Both the position numbers and the translations under genes were made by a program. Positions 34,935 to 46,324 of a stretch of 64,000 nucleotides of DNA are shown in pieces (within the stretch, counting starts at the first letter, position 1; each line of letters starts with the position of its first letter). The notes below the pieces were generated by a model that saw only the letters and a program-made list of their open reading frames with translations, ran no database searches and had not been told where the DNA came from. Origin of the DNA: Symmetrospora coprosmae (Eukaryota; Basidiomycota; Cystobasidiomycetes; Symmetrosporaceae); the NCBI GenBank assembly GCA_008802785.1, contig VUYT01000017.1, positions 349,572-413,571 on the forward strand, given 5' to 3'.

Positions 34935-37900
34935 ATGCCCGCTAATTCATCGACACAACAGTCTAGATTGCAGCTGCAGCTGGATGGCAATGGTGGATAT
35001 GGACCACCCTCATCCACCAGAGATGCTGCTCCTCCTCACTCCCCTTCCTCCCCTCAACCAGTTGCAGTCCCAGTCCCAGCCAGCGCCATCGACCACGGAG
35101 CAGGACTCCCCGTCGCTGGATCATCAAGAAAGCAGCCATTCCCCAACCCAAGTCTCTCCATTGACAGTGGCACAGGCAAGACCAGCATCCGCAGCGCAGT
35201 CTCGAGTGAGAGCCCTGGTAGCGAGCAGGGCGTTGCCGTTCGGAGCCATCAGCGGCTGGAGGAGGAGGAGCAGGAGGTACCGCAGGAACAGCACCGACCG
35301 CCCTCATTCTTCCAACGCGCAGTCAGTCTCATCTCTGGCAACACCAACACCATGGTCTCCTCGCCTCGTCTGCCGTTCTACAACGCCGGGGATGACGGCA
35401 TGGCATCCAGCACGGGCGTCTTCCCCCGAGGCAACGGCGTCGGCAACGGCAGCAGCAGCGTCATGGTCCGCTCAAACACACCCACAACGCCCACAATGCA
35501 CCGAGCTGGCAACGACGACCTTGCTGCGCACCCTGCAATCTCATTCACGGGACCACGAGGCCTCTTCTCGCCTCTCCTCGGCGGTGCGGGAGGAGGCGCA
35601 CCCTCGCCACTTGGCGGACTCGGCATCTCGCACTCTGCCTTTGGGAACAGCGCTGCCGGATATCTCAGTCCCCGCTTGCAGTCGTCGAGTAAGTTCAGCA
35701 GCAGCAGCGGCGGCGGCACCGCACAGAGCGGTGGCATCAGCAGCCCGTCTCTCGGCAGCGGCAAGCGGCCCTTCTACAAGGAGAAAGGCGACGACGACTA
35801 TCCCGCCCTGCACATCAAGGGCAACGGCAACGGTCACACGCACCAGCGCACCCTCTCTGGCTCGCTCATGCAGCGCATCGGGTCGACAACACCAGCGTCT
35901 GCACCGGCACCGGGCAAAGCGTCCATGTTCCGCATCCCTCGCTCGATCCTCCGCCTGTTTTCTCGCCGGAGCAGAACTTTCCCCATTCTGCTGCTCCTGC
36001 TCTGCTTCACGCTGTGGGCAATGGGCTACGGTCGACGGGCGACACTCAGCGACTTGCACACGATCCACGAGACCGGCGCAGCCGTTAACGATGATGCAGG
36101 ACTGGGAGGCACATCCTTCTCTGGCAATGGCAGGCGCACCGCCCAGCGCACAGACCACCGGCAGAAGGCATTGACCTACAAGGAGAAGGACCCTTCGCGC
36201 ATGGGCCGGCTGCTCCGAGTCGCAGTGCCCGGGACAGGCCTGCAAGTCGGCGATCTCAACCCGATGAACCTGAATCCTCTGCGATGGGGCAGCAACAGCG
36301 GGCGCGGCGGTGATTCAGATTCCAACCTCGGCAGGAGTGGCAAGTCGCAATCGCCGCTGCTTTTCCCTGGGCCAGCCAGCTCGGACTCCGGCTCGCCCTC
36401 GAGCGCCGGCTCTGCTCGGAGGTACAATGTGCTTTCGCATGACCCCGCGGGTCCGGATGCGCTGCCTGGGAGCGTGGGGTCTGCGGCGCAGCGCTACGCC
36501 TCGTGGGAGGGCGGGCGCCCCGATGGCCGCATGCTCATCGAGCAGGGCAAGCCGCACCCCATCCCCATGCTCATGGAGCGCGCAAAGCAGCGCTGGGCCG
36601 CTCTCCGCGCAAGGCAAAGCAAAACGTTCGCGCAGGCTGTCACGGAGTACGAGCGGAGGTACGGCAGGAAGCCGCCCGCGGGCTTTGACCAGTGGTATGC
36701 CTTTGCGAAGCATCACAACGTCAAGCTCATTGAGTAAGCCATTCCACGCAGCTGTCGACAGGTGCGTGAACACTGTGCTGATCTATCATCTGTCTACCGC
36801 TTCTGCAGCGAGTTTAACATCATAGAGGACGACTTCCGCATGTTCCGCGCTTTTAGCGGCGCCTCGTTCCGCGCGCGGGTGGAGAAGCTGCACAACGCGA
36901 CCGACTTTGCGTGGGACATCAAGATCCGCAACGGCCGGGCGGCGGCAGAGGGCGAGCTCAAGACGCACGACCGCGCAAAGGGCGTCCTGAACCTCGTAAA
37001 GCGCTTCCAGCACGCCCTGCCGGACATGCACATTGTCTACAACGGGCACGACATTGCGAGGCAGAACACTGGATGGGAGGAGCGGGCGAGGTTGGACGGG
37101 CTTGTCCAGCGCGGAGAGTGTGAGTAGACTGCCCAGAGTGAGTGGCAGCAGAGACACCCGCGAAGAGCTGACGGCCATGTTTCTATCGCATGTATAGACG
37201 ATGCCTTCGACCCAGAGAATACCGAGTTTAAGCCGGTCGAGGCGTCCGTCGAACCTGGATGGGGCATGCCGACCGTGTGCCCGCCCGACTCGGCCGCCCG
37301 CGCATCCGGTTTCGACTACGGCTTTGCAGACAGGGAGCTCGACGGGCATCAGATGTCGCTCATTCCAGCAGGCAAGGGCGTCCTTGGTACGGTGGTCGAC
37401 TCTTTTTACAAGTACATGGACGTGTGCGACTCGCCTCAGTACCGTCATTTCCACTCGTCGTCGTCCTACGTCTTTCCGTGGCACCCTACTCCGACGCTTC
37501 CCCTCTTCACAGCAGGCGTGCACTCGCACTTTTCCGGTGAGTCGATGCTGCTGGTGTGATTTGCGTCTACACCTCACAGACTGACTAGCGAGTCCGTTGC
37601 GCGCTAGACATCCACTGCATCATCACTGAGCAGTTTGGGATGGAGTCGCGGTACGACCCGACCTGGGAGGAGCGGCCATTCCAGCGACTCATCTTCAAGG
37701 GCCAGTCGAGTGGGCCCTTTTACGATGAAAACAGCGCCTGGAAGTCTTCTCACCGCGCGCGGCTGCACATCCTCTCACATGCTGAAGAGGGGTACCGCAA
37801 CGTCACACTGACGGACACTAGCTCCGGGTTGGTGAGGGGCAGCGCGGCCGTACCCAATTACCAGCTCAACCCAACCTTCCTCGACACGGGCATTGTCGGC

Positions 37901-38477
37901 CCGCCCGTGCAGTGCAACAAGGAGGACGGGACCTGCGACGAGATGGCTCGCGTCTTCAACGGGTTCGACGCGCGCGTCAGCTTTGAAAAAGGCAACCTGT
38001 ACAAATACGTCGGCGATTTCGATGGGAACAGCTGGTCGGGTCGCTTTCCGCGCCTCATGGCGAGCAACGCTGCGGTCGTCAAGGCCACGCTGTACCGCGA
38101 GTTCTGGACAGACTGGGCAGTCCGTAAGTCTTCTCTCACACATGACCGTGTCTGTTCCACCTATTCGCTAATCCGCACTGTCCCTCGAAGCCTGGCTGCA
38201 CTTCATCCCTGTCCAGGTCGACTACTCGGACCTGTGGGATGTCCTTGCCTTCTTCCGGGGAGGACCAAACGGCGAGGGTTCGCACGATGCCCTCGGGAAG
38301 GAGATCGCCATCGCAGGCAAGGAGTGGGCGCAAAAGTACTTCCGCTGGGAAGACATGGAGGCCTTTACTTTCAGGCAGTATCTCGAATATGCGCGTCTCT
38401 ACGCGGATGACAGGGAGGCGGCGTCGTACCAGGGTGAAGTGGAGGGGTACGAGCCGGTGTGGGTGGCCGCCGAGTAG
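34935..38477 (+). CDS. GT90 (CAP10-like) glycosyltransferase, type II membrane protein
   Basis: Five exons (34935-36733, 36809-37119, 37198-37536, 37608-38123, 38191-38477) give 1083 aa. A long Ser/Gly-rich cytosolic part of about 340 residues precedes one anchor (FPILLLLLCFTLWAMGY), a type II Golgi layout. The luminal region has a helical stem (YERRYGRKPPAGFDQWYAFA, a typical entry to this family), then DMHIVYNGHDIAR and YVGDFDGNSWSGRFPRLMAS. After the last intron come PWLHFIPVQVDYSDLWDVL and a short C-terminus. These match glycosyltransferase family 90, whose founding fungal member CAP10 is needed for capsule synthesis in Cryptococcus; related enzymes are xylosyltransferases. The donor and acceptor here are unknown. 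ATG 34935 is the first in the open frame (GTG upstream ignored). Confidence 0.9.
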
Positions 38478-38653
38478 TTTCAGCGACCGACAAAAGGGTT
38501 GACGATACATTTCAGTGGCACACACTCGTTATGCAGCAGCTTGCAGAAGTGCTGAGTGATCTGTTCCCTGTTGACTGTACTATACCTTAGAGATAGCTAC
38601 ACAGATGGAAGCAGTGCAGCCAGGTGCTGCCGGATCGGACACCGCTCTTGGTT

Positions 38654-39980
38654 CTAGGCATTCCTCTTCATCAGCCACAGGTTTGTCGCGTACGGGTACT
38701 CGAACGTGCCTCCCTCCTCGTCGATCCATCGGATGCTGTCCCTGTTCTTATGCAGAATCTCCCGGATGCTAGCCTCGATCTTGGCTTGCTCTTCCTTCGG
38801 CTGTGCAGTGATGTAGGACTTGGAGAATACGCGATCAACAACGCCCTGGTCGCTCGTCGGATGTGCCACGGTGAAATCGTACGTCCCGGGCGGGGCAAAG
38901 TTGTCCTGGCGGGCGGGCCAGCACGCGCGCAGCGGAGTCAGCCTCGTTATCAACGAAAGTCAGTAGGCGGACGCCGGCAGCCCACCTTGTACGCGGCTGT
39001 ATTGAACGTCTCCTTCCACCACCCGAGGCGGTACTGCGGGGTCCCTTGTTCGTACGCCTCGTAGGCGTCGCGGACATTCGCGACCCAGGGCGTGGTGCGG
39101 TCCTCCAGGTTCCAGATGAACGCAAGCGTCCCACCGGGGCGCAGCACGCGAGCGAATTCTGTAACCGCATCGGCGTAGCCTGGGTGGGCCCAGTGCCACG
39201 CCTGCGCGATGGCAATGATGTCGGCCGACTTGTCAGCCAAAGGCAACTCGGCGAACGAGCCGTCCACGATGGAGACTTTGGCGGATGCGGTAGAAGTATC
39301 TGGGAAGATAATCTTGCTCTTTTGGAAGCTGGCGCGCATCCCAGACGAGGGCTCGACGGCTGTGAGGCGCGCGAAGCGGGGATGGGCGTTGTTGGCGTTG
39401 ACGAGACACTCGGTAAAGAGGCCAGTACCGACGCCGCTGTGCGAGATACGGGGACGCGGGTCAATACCGCACTGCGTCGGCTGTAGACAGCCGAGGTGCC
39501 TGCTGCATGAGCGTTGGTGTGGGCCGCGAGCAGCACTCACACTTCGACCACATGAGCGTCGCTTTTCTCCTGTCCCGCGCGGAGGCTGCGATTGTCCAGG
39601 GTAGAGAGGAGCTTCTCGACTGCTTCTGAAGGGTAGCTTGGCCTTGCTCGGTGGTACTGGTACCATGTGCGGATTGCAATGGTGGCGTGGGAAGCCCAGT
39701 CAGTCGCGAGGGTGCGGAGATGAGACGAAGATGCGCGACGGAAGCGGAGATGGATAGATGATGGATGCAGTTGAGCCAGGCAGAAGATTGGTTCAGAGTA
39801 GTGCGCACGTCAGAGTGCGCTTCCTCTTTCTTGCAATGAGTCGTCGCCCGGCGCGAGCGCGTGCCCTCGTGTGCTCGTGCTCACCAGCCCGCTGCCCCCG
39901 CTAACGGTGAAGGCGTCCGTAGCAAAGGCGTTGACTGCCTTTTTGGCGGCACCCGCGACGGTCTTGACGGCGCTTTCCAT
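38654..39980 (-). CDS. Class I SAM-dependent methyltransferase (Tmt1/Crg1-like)
   Basis: Four exons on the minus strand: 39980-39885, 39656-39541, 39436-38986 and 38905-38654, giving 304 aa. The first exon encodes a short Ala/Lys-rich leader ending SGGSGL. Splicing adds YHRARPSYPSEAVEKLL, the classic start of this group. Motif I is VVEVGVGTGLFTECL, created across the second intron. TAVEPSSGMRASF supplies the acidic ribose-binding Glu, and AQAWHWAHP plus VLRPGGTLAFIWNLEDR are motifs III-IV and post. It is a small-molecule methyltransferase of the family containing yeast trans-aconitate methyltransferase; the substrate is unknown. It converges with the GT90 gene (176 nt apart). Confidence 0.85.
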
Positions 39981-40344
39981 GGTTTCTCACTTCGACCTCT
40001 ATGTACAGATGTACACGCGACTAGATGAGAGGAGAGGGAGCAGCTTCCCCTTTTGCCTGCGGCTCTTCCCGACAACTTGCCGAGAGTGGCAGTCGCCAGC
40101 GAGGCGACGAGGGAGGCAACGAGGGAGAGGCTACGGTCAGTTCTGCAGCGTCGGCAATCGGCTGTCAGTCACTCTGCAGAGCCCGAACGTGGTGATAAGT
40201 TTGTACTGGTTTGCATTGCCTTTCGAGGAGGTGAGGCGAGCGAGCGAGCTACCCCTAGGAGTACAGGAGAGAGGACGATACGGGCCAGCACACCGAGAGA
40301 AATAGAGAACAGCGGAGAAGGGGCAGCATCCGTGGAGAGATACA
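39981..40344. other. Intergenic region, methyltransferase promoter
   Basis: About 360 nt between the methyltransferase start and the QCR9 stop (same strand). There is no recognisable feature. Confidence 0.5.
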
Positions 40345-40839
40345 CTACTGCTCAATGTACTGTATGCGTGTGTGGAAGAGGAGAGCAGTTCAGCCTGAAA
40401 GTGCCCACGCACGATGCAGCCGGCAGGCCAATCCGACGCTGTCCGAAAAGCGCCGACAGTGACGCACCTTTCCGCGGATGTCCTTCCACAGCTTGCCCTT
40501 GTTGGCGTTCTATGGTGGATCGTGCAGCATAGCAGCCGTGTCAGCCTGCCTTGTGCCGTGTGCCGTGTGCTTCCATGTAGCGCTGCTGCCCTGCACAGAG
40601 ACACACCTCCCAGACTTTTGTCATTGCGAGGTCGAACCCGATCCCAAAGGCAAAGGCGCCGACAAAGATGGTCGAGACGTAGACCGAGTTGCGCTTGAAG
40701 AGGTTCCCGAGGCCGTTGACCTGTGTCCAGTGGGTGTGCGGGTGTGCGTGTCAGTGCTGTCCTAGCCATGGACGCGGCCGTGCCGTGCCGTGCCAGCCCA
40801 GCCCAGCGTGGAACCGGGACGACGCACAATGGCAGACAT
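40345..40839 (-). CDS. QCR9: Cytochrome bc1 complex subunit 9 (Qcr9)
   Basis: This is a small single-span subunit of mitochondrial complex III. Four exons on the minus strand: 40839-40828 (12 nt, MSAI), 40720-40607, 40509-40468 and 40359-40345 (15 nt, YIEQ), totalling 60 aa. The core LFKRNSVYVSTIFVGAFAFG matches the Qcr9 family (yeast 66 aa), as does NKGKLWKDIRGK after the second intron. All donors (GTGCGT, GTGTGT) and acceptors (ACAG, ATAG) are acceptable. It is too small and fragmented for a length-filtered gene finder, which makes explicit exon borders useful. It is divergent from the GLTP gene. Confidence 0.9.
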
Positions 40840-41138
40840 GGTGGGCGGATGGTTGGCTTCGCTTCTGACGAGGAGGTGGTCCGTATCCCTCTTTGTGCTG
40901 AATCCTCTCTGTCGCGGATGAGATGCGATTGTGGGTTGGCGTTTGGGTGAGAGGCGTCACGGGGATGAAGGGATCCCTCACCTCAGCCTCAGCCTCTCCT
41001 CTCCTCTGCTCCATCCAGCAGCAGCAATATATATCGTATTATCCATCGCACATTCACACGTACGCGTGGACGCTTAGAGCATTCCCGCCGTATGCTCAGT
41101 CGGGCTGATACACCACTCCATTCACCACCACAGCAGCC

Positions 41139-42190
41139 ATGGCAGACACGCAGCCAAAGTACTTTGACATTGTCAAGAGGGTGGGTGCGATGACGACAGG
41201 GGGCAGGGGAAAGCACGGCGACACCATCCATCTGACTGGCCAATGTGCTCGCAGCCCTTCCAAGAGGTCCCCATCACGGACGCCGGCGTGGATACGGCCG
41301 CGTTCCTAGAGGCCTGCGAGGACCTCGTAAAGCTGTTTGGTGAGGCTTCAACACGAGAGGGCCGTGCGCAAGCTTCGTAGCATCCTCATTCGTCACTGAA
41401 TGCATCTCTATCGCAATGGTGCGTTCCGTCTTGCTTGTGCGGGCTCCTCTCTCATATCGTCTCCCCTGCCCCTCCGGACGCGTCTCGGACACCTACCCAT
41501 GCGTCAGACATCCTCGGCTCTACGGCCTTTGCAGTCGTCCAGAGCGACATGAACGGAAACATCAAGGTGTGTGGGCGCGCCGTCCCTCTATGTCACGCAC
41601 GGCCCGGAACTAAGGCTAATCTTACTCTCCCATTGAGCAGAAGATCAGAGACCGCTTCCTCGCCACACCCGCTCAGTCCGCAACGCTCGAAGAACTCGTC
41701 GCCAACGAAAAGGGCGAAAAGAAGCGGACCGCCACGGAAGGCTTGCTCTGGCTGCTGCGGTGGGTCGGTCCCCCTGTCCTGGTGTCGGTCCCGTGTCCAC
41801 TCTCTAATCCCGTTCAGTGCACCCGCAGCGGCCTCGACTTCACCGCCCAGGGCCTCAAGCGCAACCTCGACAACCAGACCGAGGAGCTCAGCGTGTCGTT
41901 CACAAAGGCCTACGAGGCGACACTCAAGAAGTTCCACAACTTTGTCGTAAAGGGCCTGTTCTCGGTCGGTCCAGTCCTACAGCGGCTCTGTAGCATGCCT
42001 CGAGCTGACGCGTCCTGTTCCACAGGTCGCAATGAAGGCCTGCCCGTACAGGGCCACCTTCTACCCCAAGCTCGCCAGCGACCCGGCACAGACGGACGCA
42101 AAGCTTGGAGAGTGGCTCGCCGCCCTACAGAGCATCGTGTCGCGCCTCCAGACATTCTACGTGGCGGGAGGGCATGATAAGGGTTTCTAG
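41139..42190 (+). CDS. Glycolipid transfer protein (GLTP domain)
   Basis: This cytosolic carrier is expected to move glycosphingolipids between membranes. Six exons: 41139-41180, 41255-41339, 41508-41566, 41641-41759, 41829-41964 and 42026-42190, giving 201 aa, the normal length of the fold. Family landmarks are the N-terminal ITDAGVDTAAFLEAC helix, LGSTAFAVVQSDMNGNI (the D-x-x-x-N sugar head-group site), ATEGLLWLLRGLDF (the conserved W that stacks on the sugar, split by an intron after LLR) and LKKFHNFVVKGLF with the conserved His, then a C-terminal helical part ending QTFYVAGGHD. All junctions keep phase. Confidence 0.93.
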
Positions 42191-42442
42191 CACGTCCATT
42201 TATCGTATCTTGCGTAGCGTGTAGTGCTTGCAATGCATCAGTCGTTCCATCGAGGCGTGTATTGAGCGCGACTTGGCGTTATCCGTGCCCCGCTTCCACG
42301 GTCAGACAGAAGACATGGCCGAGCGCAACCCCCATTAACGCGAGAGCTCTGGGAAATGATCAAGCGAGCTTCGTTGCAGCACATCCACGACAACGACCAG
42401 CGCGTCGGGCTTCGTCACACCACTCTCGCAGACAAGGAAGGA

Positions 42443-42877
42443 TCAAGCCTGAGCATCCGCCCTGGGGAAGCGCTGCACGCCATTGTCATGGGCGCTATTG
42501 ACCTTCTTCTGCGAACGGGCAAACGGCATCAGCTTGAGCTCTCGTCGTCAAGGTGCCGACGTCTGCGCCACGCTCACGCCCGTCTTTTCGATCTTTGCGA
42601 GGACGGCGTCAAACTCTGGCTGCCCCGTCGGCGCGTGCACGATGACCTCCTTGGACTCCCAGGCGACCTTTTCAATCTCGAGGCCTGCAGTGCGACATCA
42701 GCTCGGTGCTCAAGTCGCGTTGTTTGGCATGGCCCCCACCCTCCATCTTGGACAGGACGCGCTGCACGGCCCCAGAGCAGCCGCCGCACGTCATGGCGAC
42801 GTCGAACGTGTATGTGTGCTGTGCTTGCGCGTCAGCAGCGAACCTGCGCATGGTTTGGCCGGACTTACTGCAGACAT
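42443..42877 (-). CDS. ATX1: Copper chaperone Atx1
   Basis: This cytosolic Cu(I) carrier delivers copper to the P-type ATPase Ccc2. Four exons on the minus strand: 42877-42869 (9 nt, MSA), 42818-42740, 42684-42578 and 42508-42443, giving 86 aa. It is a single heavy-metal-associated domain with the copper site MTCGGCSGAV, the strand LEIEKVAWESKEVIVHAP, and the end VLAKIEKTGKKVNS with the typical T-G-K loop. Without splicing of the last intron a stop would follow at TSAP, giving a shorter but similar protein. Its expected client, the CCC2 gene, is only about 5 kb away on the other strand. Confidence 0.93.
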
Positions 42878-44391
42878 GGTGGAGGGTGGAGTTGGAGCGG
42901 AGGAGGTCCGGAGAGGTCGCGCGAGGCGCTTTCGGTGTCCTGACGACTGACAGAGCGACCGACCACATTGCGCAACAAGACTAACGCTTTGCTCGCGCTT
43001 GGCCGCATCTGCTTCCCGCATTGACACTGCGCGTGCCCTAGACTGACTGCACCTCTAGATCTCCGAACCTCTACTGACGCGTAGATGCGTACCAGCCGGA
43101 TAGCCCGGACCACTCCTGCCTCCCCTCCGTTCCGTCGCATCCGCACGCTCCGGTCCCATTCCGCACTTGCCAGTTCCGCTTCTTCCGCCTCCTCCCGGCA
43201 AGATCCGCTTCGGACCTGGCAACGCCGATTCTCGCGTCAGGAGCTCCTCGTTGTGCGGGCAACAAATGCGCATTGCTTCGGGATGAGGGCGATGGTCAGA
43301 TGACGCTCGTAGGCTCGCTCTCACGCTGACTGCGGCCAGACTACGCGGATTCCTCGCTCTTTTCGCGCTGAGGCGCGCCCCCTTCCGGCAAAGACCAGTC
43401 AGCACAACTCGAGTGATCGCGGAACACCATCCTATGACGGCTACAGGCCTATCCTTCCACAATCCTCTTCAAGCTTCAACGATGAATGTCTCCTGTCTTG
43501 CTGCACTCCGTCTGACTCGGCCGCTGCGCTTCCTGGTTCGAAATTCACCAAAACAAACACATCACCGGAGCTTACGCGGAACTGATTGGACTACTCCATC
43601 CATCTCGCTGTGCTTGATGCATGGCTTTCGCTCGTCTTCTGCTCTTACGCCGCTTCTCTCCAGCCATTCCCGGCCGACCGATTGGCTCGGGCCATACTCT
43701 GAAAAACTTTCTTTCTTACTGACCTGCGTACTAGTCGGCAGACTGCCGCACATCTTTTCCTATACTCTCGCTCCTCCTGACGCGTCTAAAGCTGCATTCC
43801 AGTCGGACGGCGCGCTCGCTTCCGTCATTAGCGTGCGCTCAGGCCTCCTCCGTCTCGAGCTGCGGAGTGACCTAGCTTTCCGAAAGACTCGGCGCCTCTA
43901 AGATCGACTTGACCATCTCTTATTGGCCGACTGATGATGCGACCGTCTTCCTTCTCGTCTATGCGTCGATGATGCCGCTATGTGTTTTCGCTTCCTGGGC
44001 CATCTGCCGGTCGGAAGCGAAATTTCCCGTGCGCAGGGTCTCCACTCAACCACATCTACGCTCGATGACTCCATTTCACTATGTGCTACTGAAGAGCACT
44101 CTACTGCTGTCCTGGGCATTCGCCTTCGTCCGGACATCTACCCCACCTTGCCCGACGTCTCCGCCTTCGAGGGCGATCGCGGATGTGTGGGACCGATGAT
44201 GAAGCAATGCACCCACAACGCGAGCATGGCGATAAATAGAGCTCTACGTACCGCTACAGCAGAAAAAAGGGACGCCCTGCCCTTCCGGCCGTCCGCGTCG
44301 CGCGAGTCCGGTCGACGGGGATTTCCCGCTCGGGCCTAAGCGCCTCGAACAACGAAGGAAAGGACTGAAGGGCGCCTGTCCAACGAGCAAG

Positions 44392-44397
44392 AAAAAA
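44392..44397 (-). terminator. RNA polymerase III terminator (T6)
   Basis: Six T residues on the minus strand begin four bases after the tRNA-Pro discriminator base, the usual distance and length for Pol III termination. Confidence 0.85.
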
Positions 44398-44400
44398 GAG

Positions 44401-44552
44401 GGCCAGCGACCAGGATTGAACTGATGACTGTATTCGGTATGTCGGATTAGCCAGATGTTTCCCAGGGTCGCATGTCGAAGAAGGACTCACCCTCTTGCAT
44501 TTTTGGCAGTACACCGCCCAAAGCAAGCATGATACCGCTACACCACGCTAGC
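44401..44552 (-). tRNA. tRNA-Pro (anticodon UGG) with two introns
   Basis: Exons are 44552-44517, 44499-44491 and 44427-44401, giving a 72-nt mature tRNA. The acceptor stem GCTAGCG/CGCTGGC pairs over 7 bp with one G-U. The A box TGGTGTAGCGG is intact, and the D arm has A14, G15, G18 and G19. The anticodon stem CTTGC/GCAAG encloses TTTGGG + T, anticodon TGG. The T arm is ATCAG-TTCAATC-CTGGT, the B box GTTCAATCC, and the discriminator C73 as in eukaryotic tRNA-Pro. Intron 1 (44516-44500, 17 nt) is at the standard 37/38 site and carries CCA opposite the anticodon. Intron 2 (44490-44428, 63 nt) interrupts the variable loop, starts GTGAGT, has CTAAT and ends TACAG. Removing it leaves a normal 5-nt variable loop AGGTC with C48 able to pair with G15. 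A T6 terminator follows. Confidence 0.85.
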
Positions 44553-46277
44553 CACACTCTGATTGGCTGTGCGCTCTTTCGTATGCCGTACATATTCGTT
44601 TGCATCTTGCCCCTCTGTCGATTTTTGCCACCAATCCGGCAAACCGCCCTTGTCAGCTCGGATACGCTTACGAGGTCGCTTATGGTTCTCTCCAAACTCC
44701 TCCTCGAATCTGCTATCCTCTAGTATCGCAGCTCAGAACCCTCTGTTTGAGATCCGGGCTTGTCCAGATGTTTTGACTGTCTGCCATCTTCCTCCGCAAA
44801 GCTCGCGTTATACGTGCACACCCAAAGGGTCTGGGTTGTCGGCCACCTCTCGCGAATATCCGTAGCTCATTTTGTTGTGTCTGGACGCGTATACTCCATC
44901 TGCCGCGTGCCCGTAGACTCCGTTCCATCCCTGTCTTTGGAGATGCGGCTGGGCCGTCTCCTCGAGTACCTGTCAGTGAAGATGTCGTAATGCATCCATG
45001 TTCGCGAGCGCCGCGCCTGCCTCTATACGAGATCAGAGTTTGATGACAGGTGTGCTATCACTTCCTCTTGCTCTTCTGCGCCGACTCCGCCCATCTCCTC
45101 AATTTCCGTCACCCTGAGTGCTCGATCGCTCCTCCGGAGGAGCGGCTAGCCACTCACCTCGACGGAATCTCGTTCCGTCTTCTTCAGCACAACAGCTCGG
45201 TTGACATATCAGGGTTCCGGAAAGAGCGGCAAGAGCGCATTTTGACGCCTCCTTATGGAAATGGAAGAACGGCCTTCTGTCGAGATGTACCCCTTCGCAC
45301 GGGATGGAGCGCTTCAAGCGCTCGAAAGTCGCAGACGGCACGAAGCCTCGGCCAAGCTTTCCGCAGGCTGGAGATTCATCCTTCCAGCTCGCTCCTGCTC
45401 CATCTCCTGCCAAGATGCTTGCTTGAATTGCAGTCTACCCTGCCCAATTGCTCCTCCCCGTACTCTCGCTTCCGTAGCGCGCAAGATTATCAGGCTTGGT
45501 GAAGCGCCGCGTTGTCGCGAGCTGACAGCAACAAAGCTACCGCCACTTTCGCTCTTTGCCTTTGCGCTGTCTTCCCGACCAAGCTGCTGCTCTTTGTTAA
45601 TGACAAGCTCCATCTCTCCCATCCGTCCCCTCGTGCATGCATTGCTCCTTCCCCCCACAGGTCCGTTTCGGCGAGCTCCGGTAGGGCTGCATCGAGCTGC
45701 ACATCTTCAACAGCGGTATTGTGCAAGAGGCCGATGCCGCTCTGGACACCCGCTTTGCCTGCGGTGGTGCCGACTCTGATTGAGTTGGACGCGACTGGTA
45801 AGACGGGCCCGGCGCGAGCGGGGGCGTCACGCATGATTGCACGGAAAGAGTGACGTATTTGCACCAGAAGCGACAGCGTACATGTGGAAGCACGCAGTCG
45901 CTACTGTTAGAAGGCTGACACCGTCCCCAAGGACCGACGCAGACGAGCTTCACGCGAGGACTACTTTCATGACGTGTCGATCCTGACTTTTCGACGTCCT
46001 ACATCCGGAAGTTTACCTCTACAGTGCCAAGTAGCCACGCATAGCCCGCTACTATCCTACCTGCGTAAATTGCCTGTTCCCACCAGCTTTACAGTCCCGC
46101 AAATGCTGGGGCCTTAGCATCCTTGCACGCCCCCGGTGGTGGCTATGACGCCGCACGCTGGCACTGCGCTTGGTGGCGGTCTGGGTCCTGGTGCTGGCGC
46201 GACGCTGCTGGATTCTACGCTCTTCTTCAACTCCCACCATCACTGCAGCAGCACAAATCGAGCATCTGTGCACTTGC

Positions 46278-46278
46278 C

Positions 46279-46309
<31 letters not shown>

Positions 46310-46324
46310 TCACACACACACACA
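46278..46324. repeat. CA dinucleotide microsatellite
   Basis: A (ca)n tract of roughly 47 nt with two ctca interruptions, in the upstream region of the single-exon gene at 46478. It drives the His/Thr-rich open frames seen there. Confidence 0.95.

Noticed and set aside
44461-44500. A T-arm-like TTCGACA directly after the anticodon stem of the tRNA
   Set aside because: Its flanks do not form a T stem and no matching acceptor strand follows. The T arm at 44425-44409 with perfect acceptor pairing is better, which is what revealed the intron.
45290-45420. A short plus-strand frame from the ATG near 45304 (MERFKRSKVADG...) as a separate gene
   Set aside because: Only about 40 codons, no domain and no convincing splice partner; kept within the gene-poor block note.
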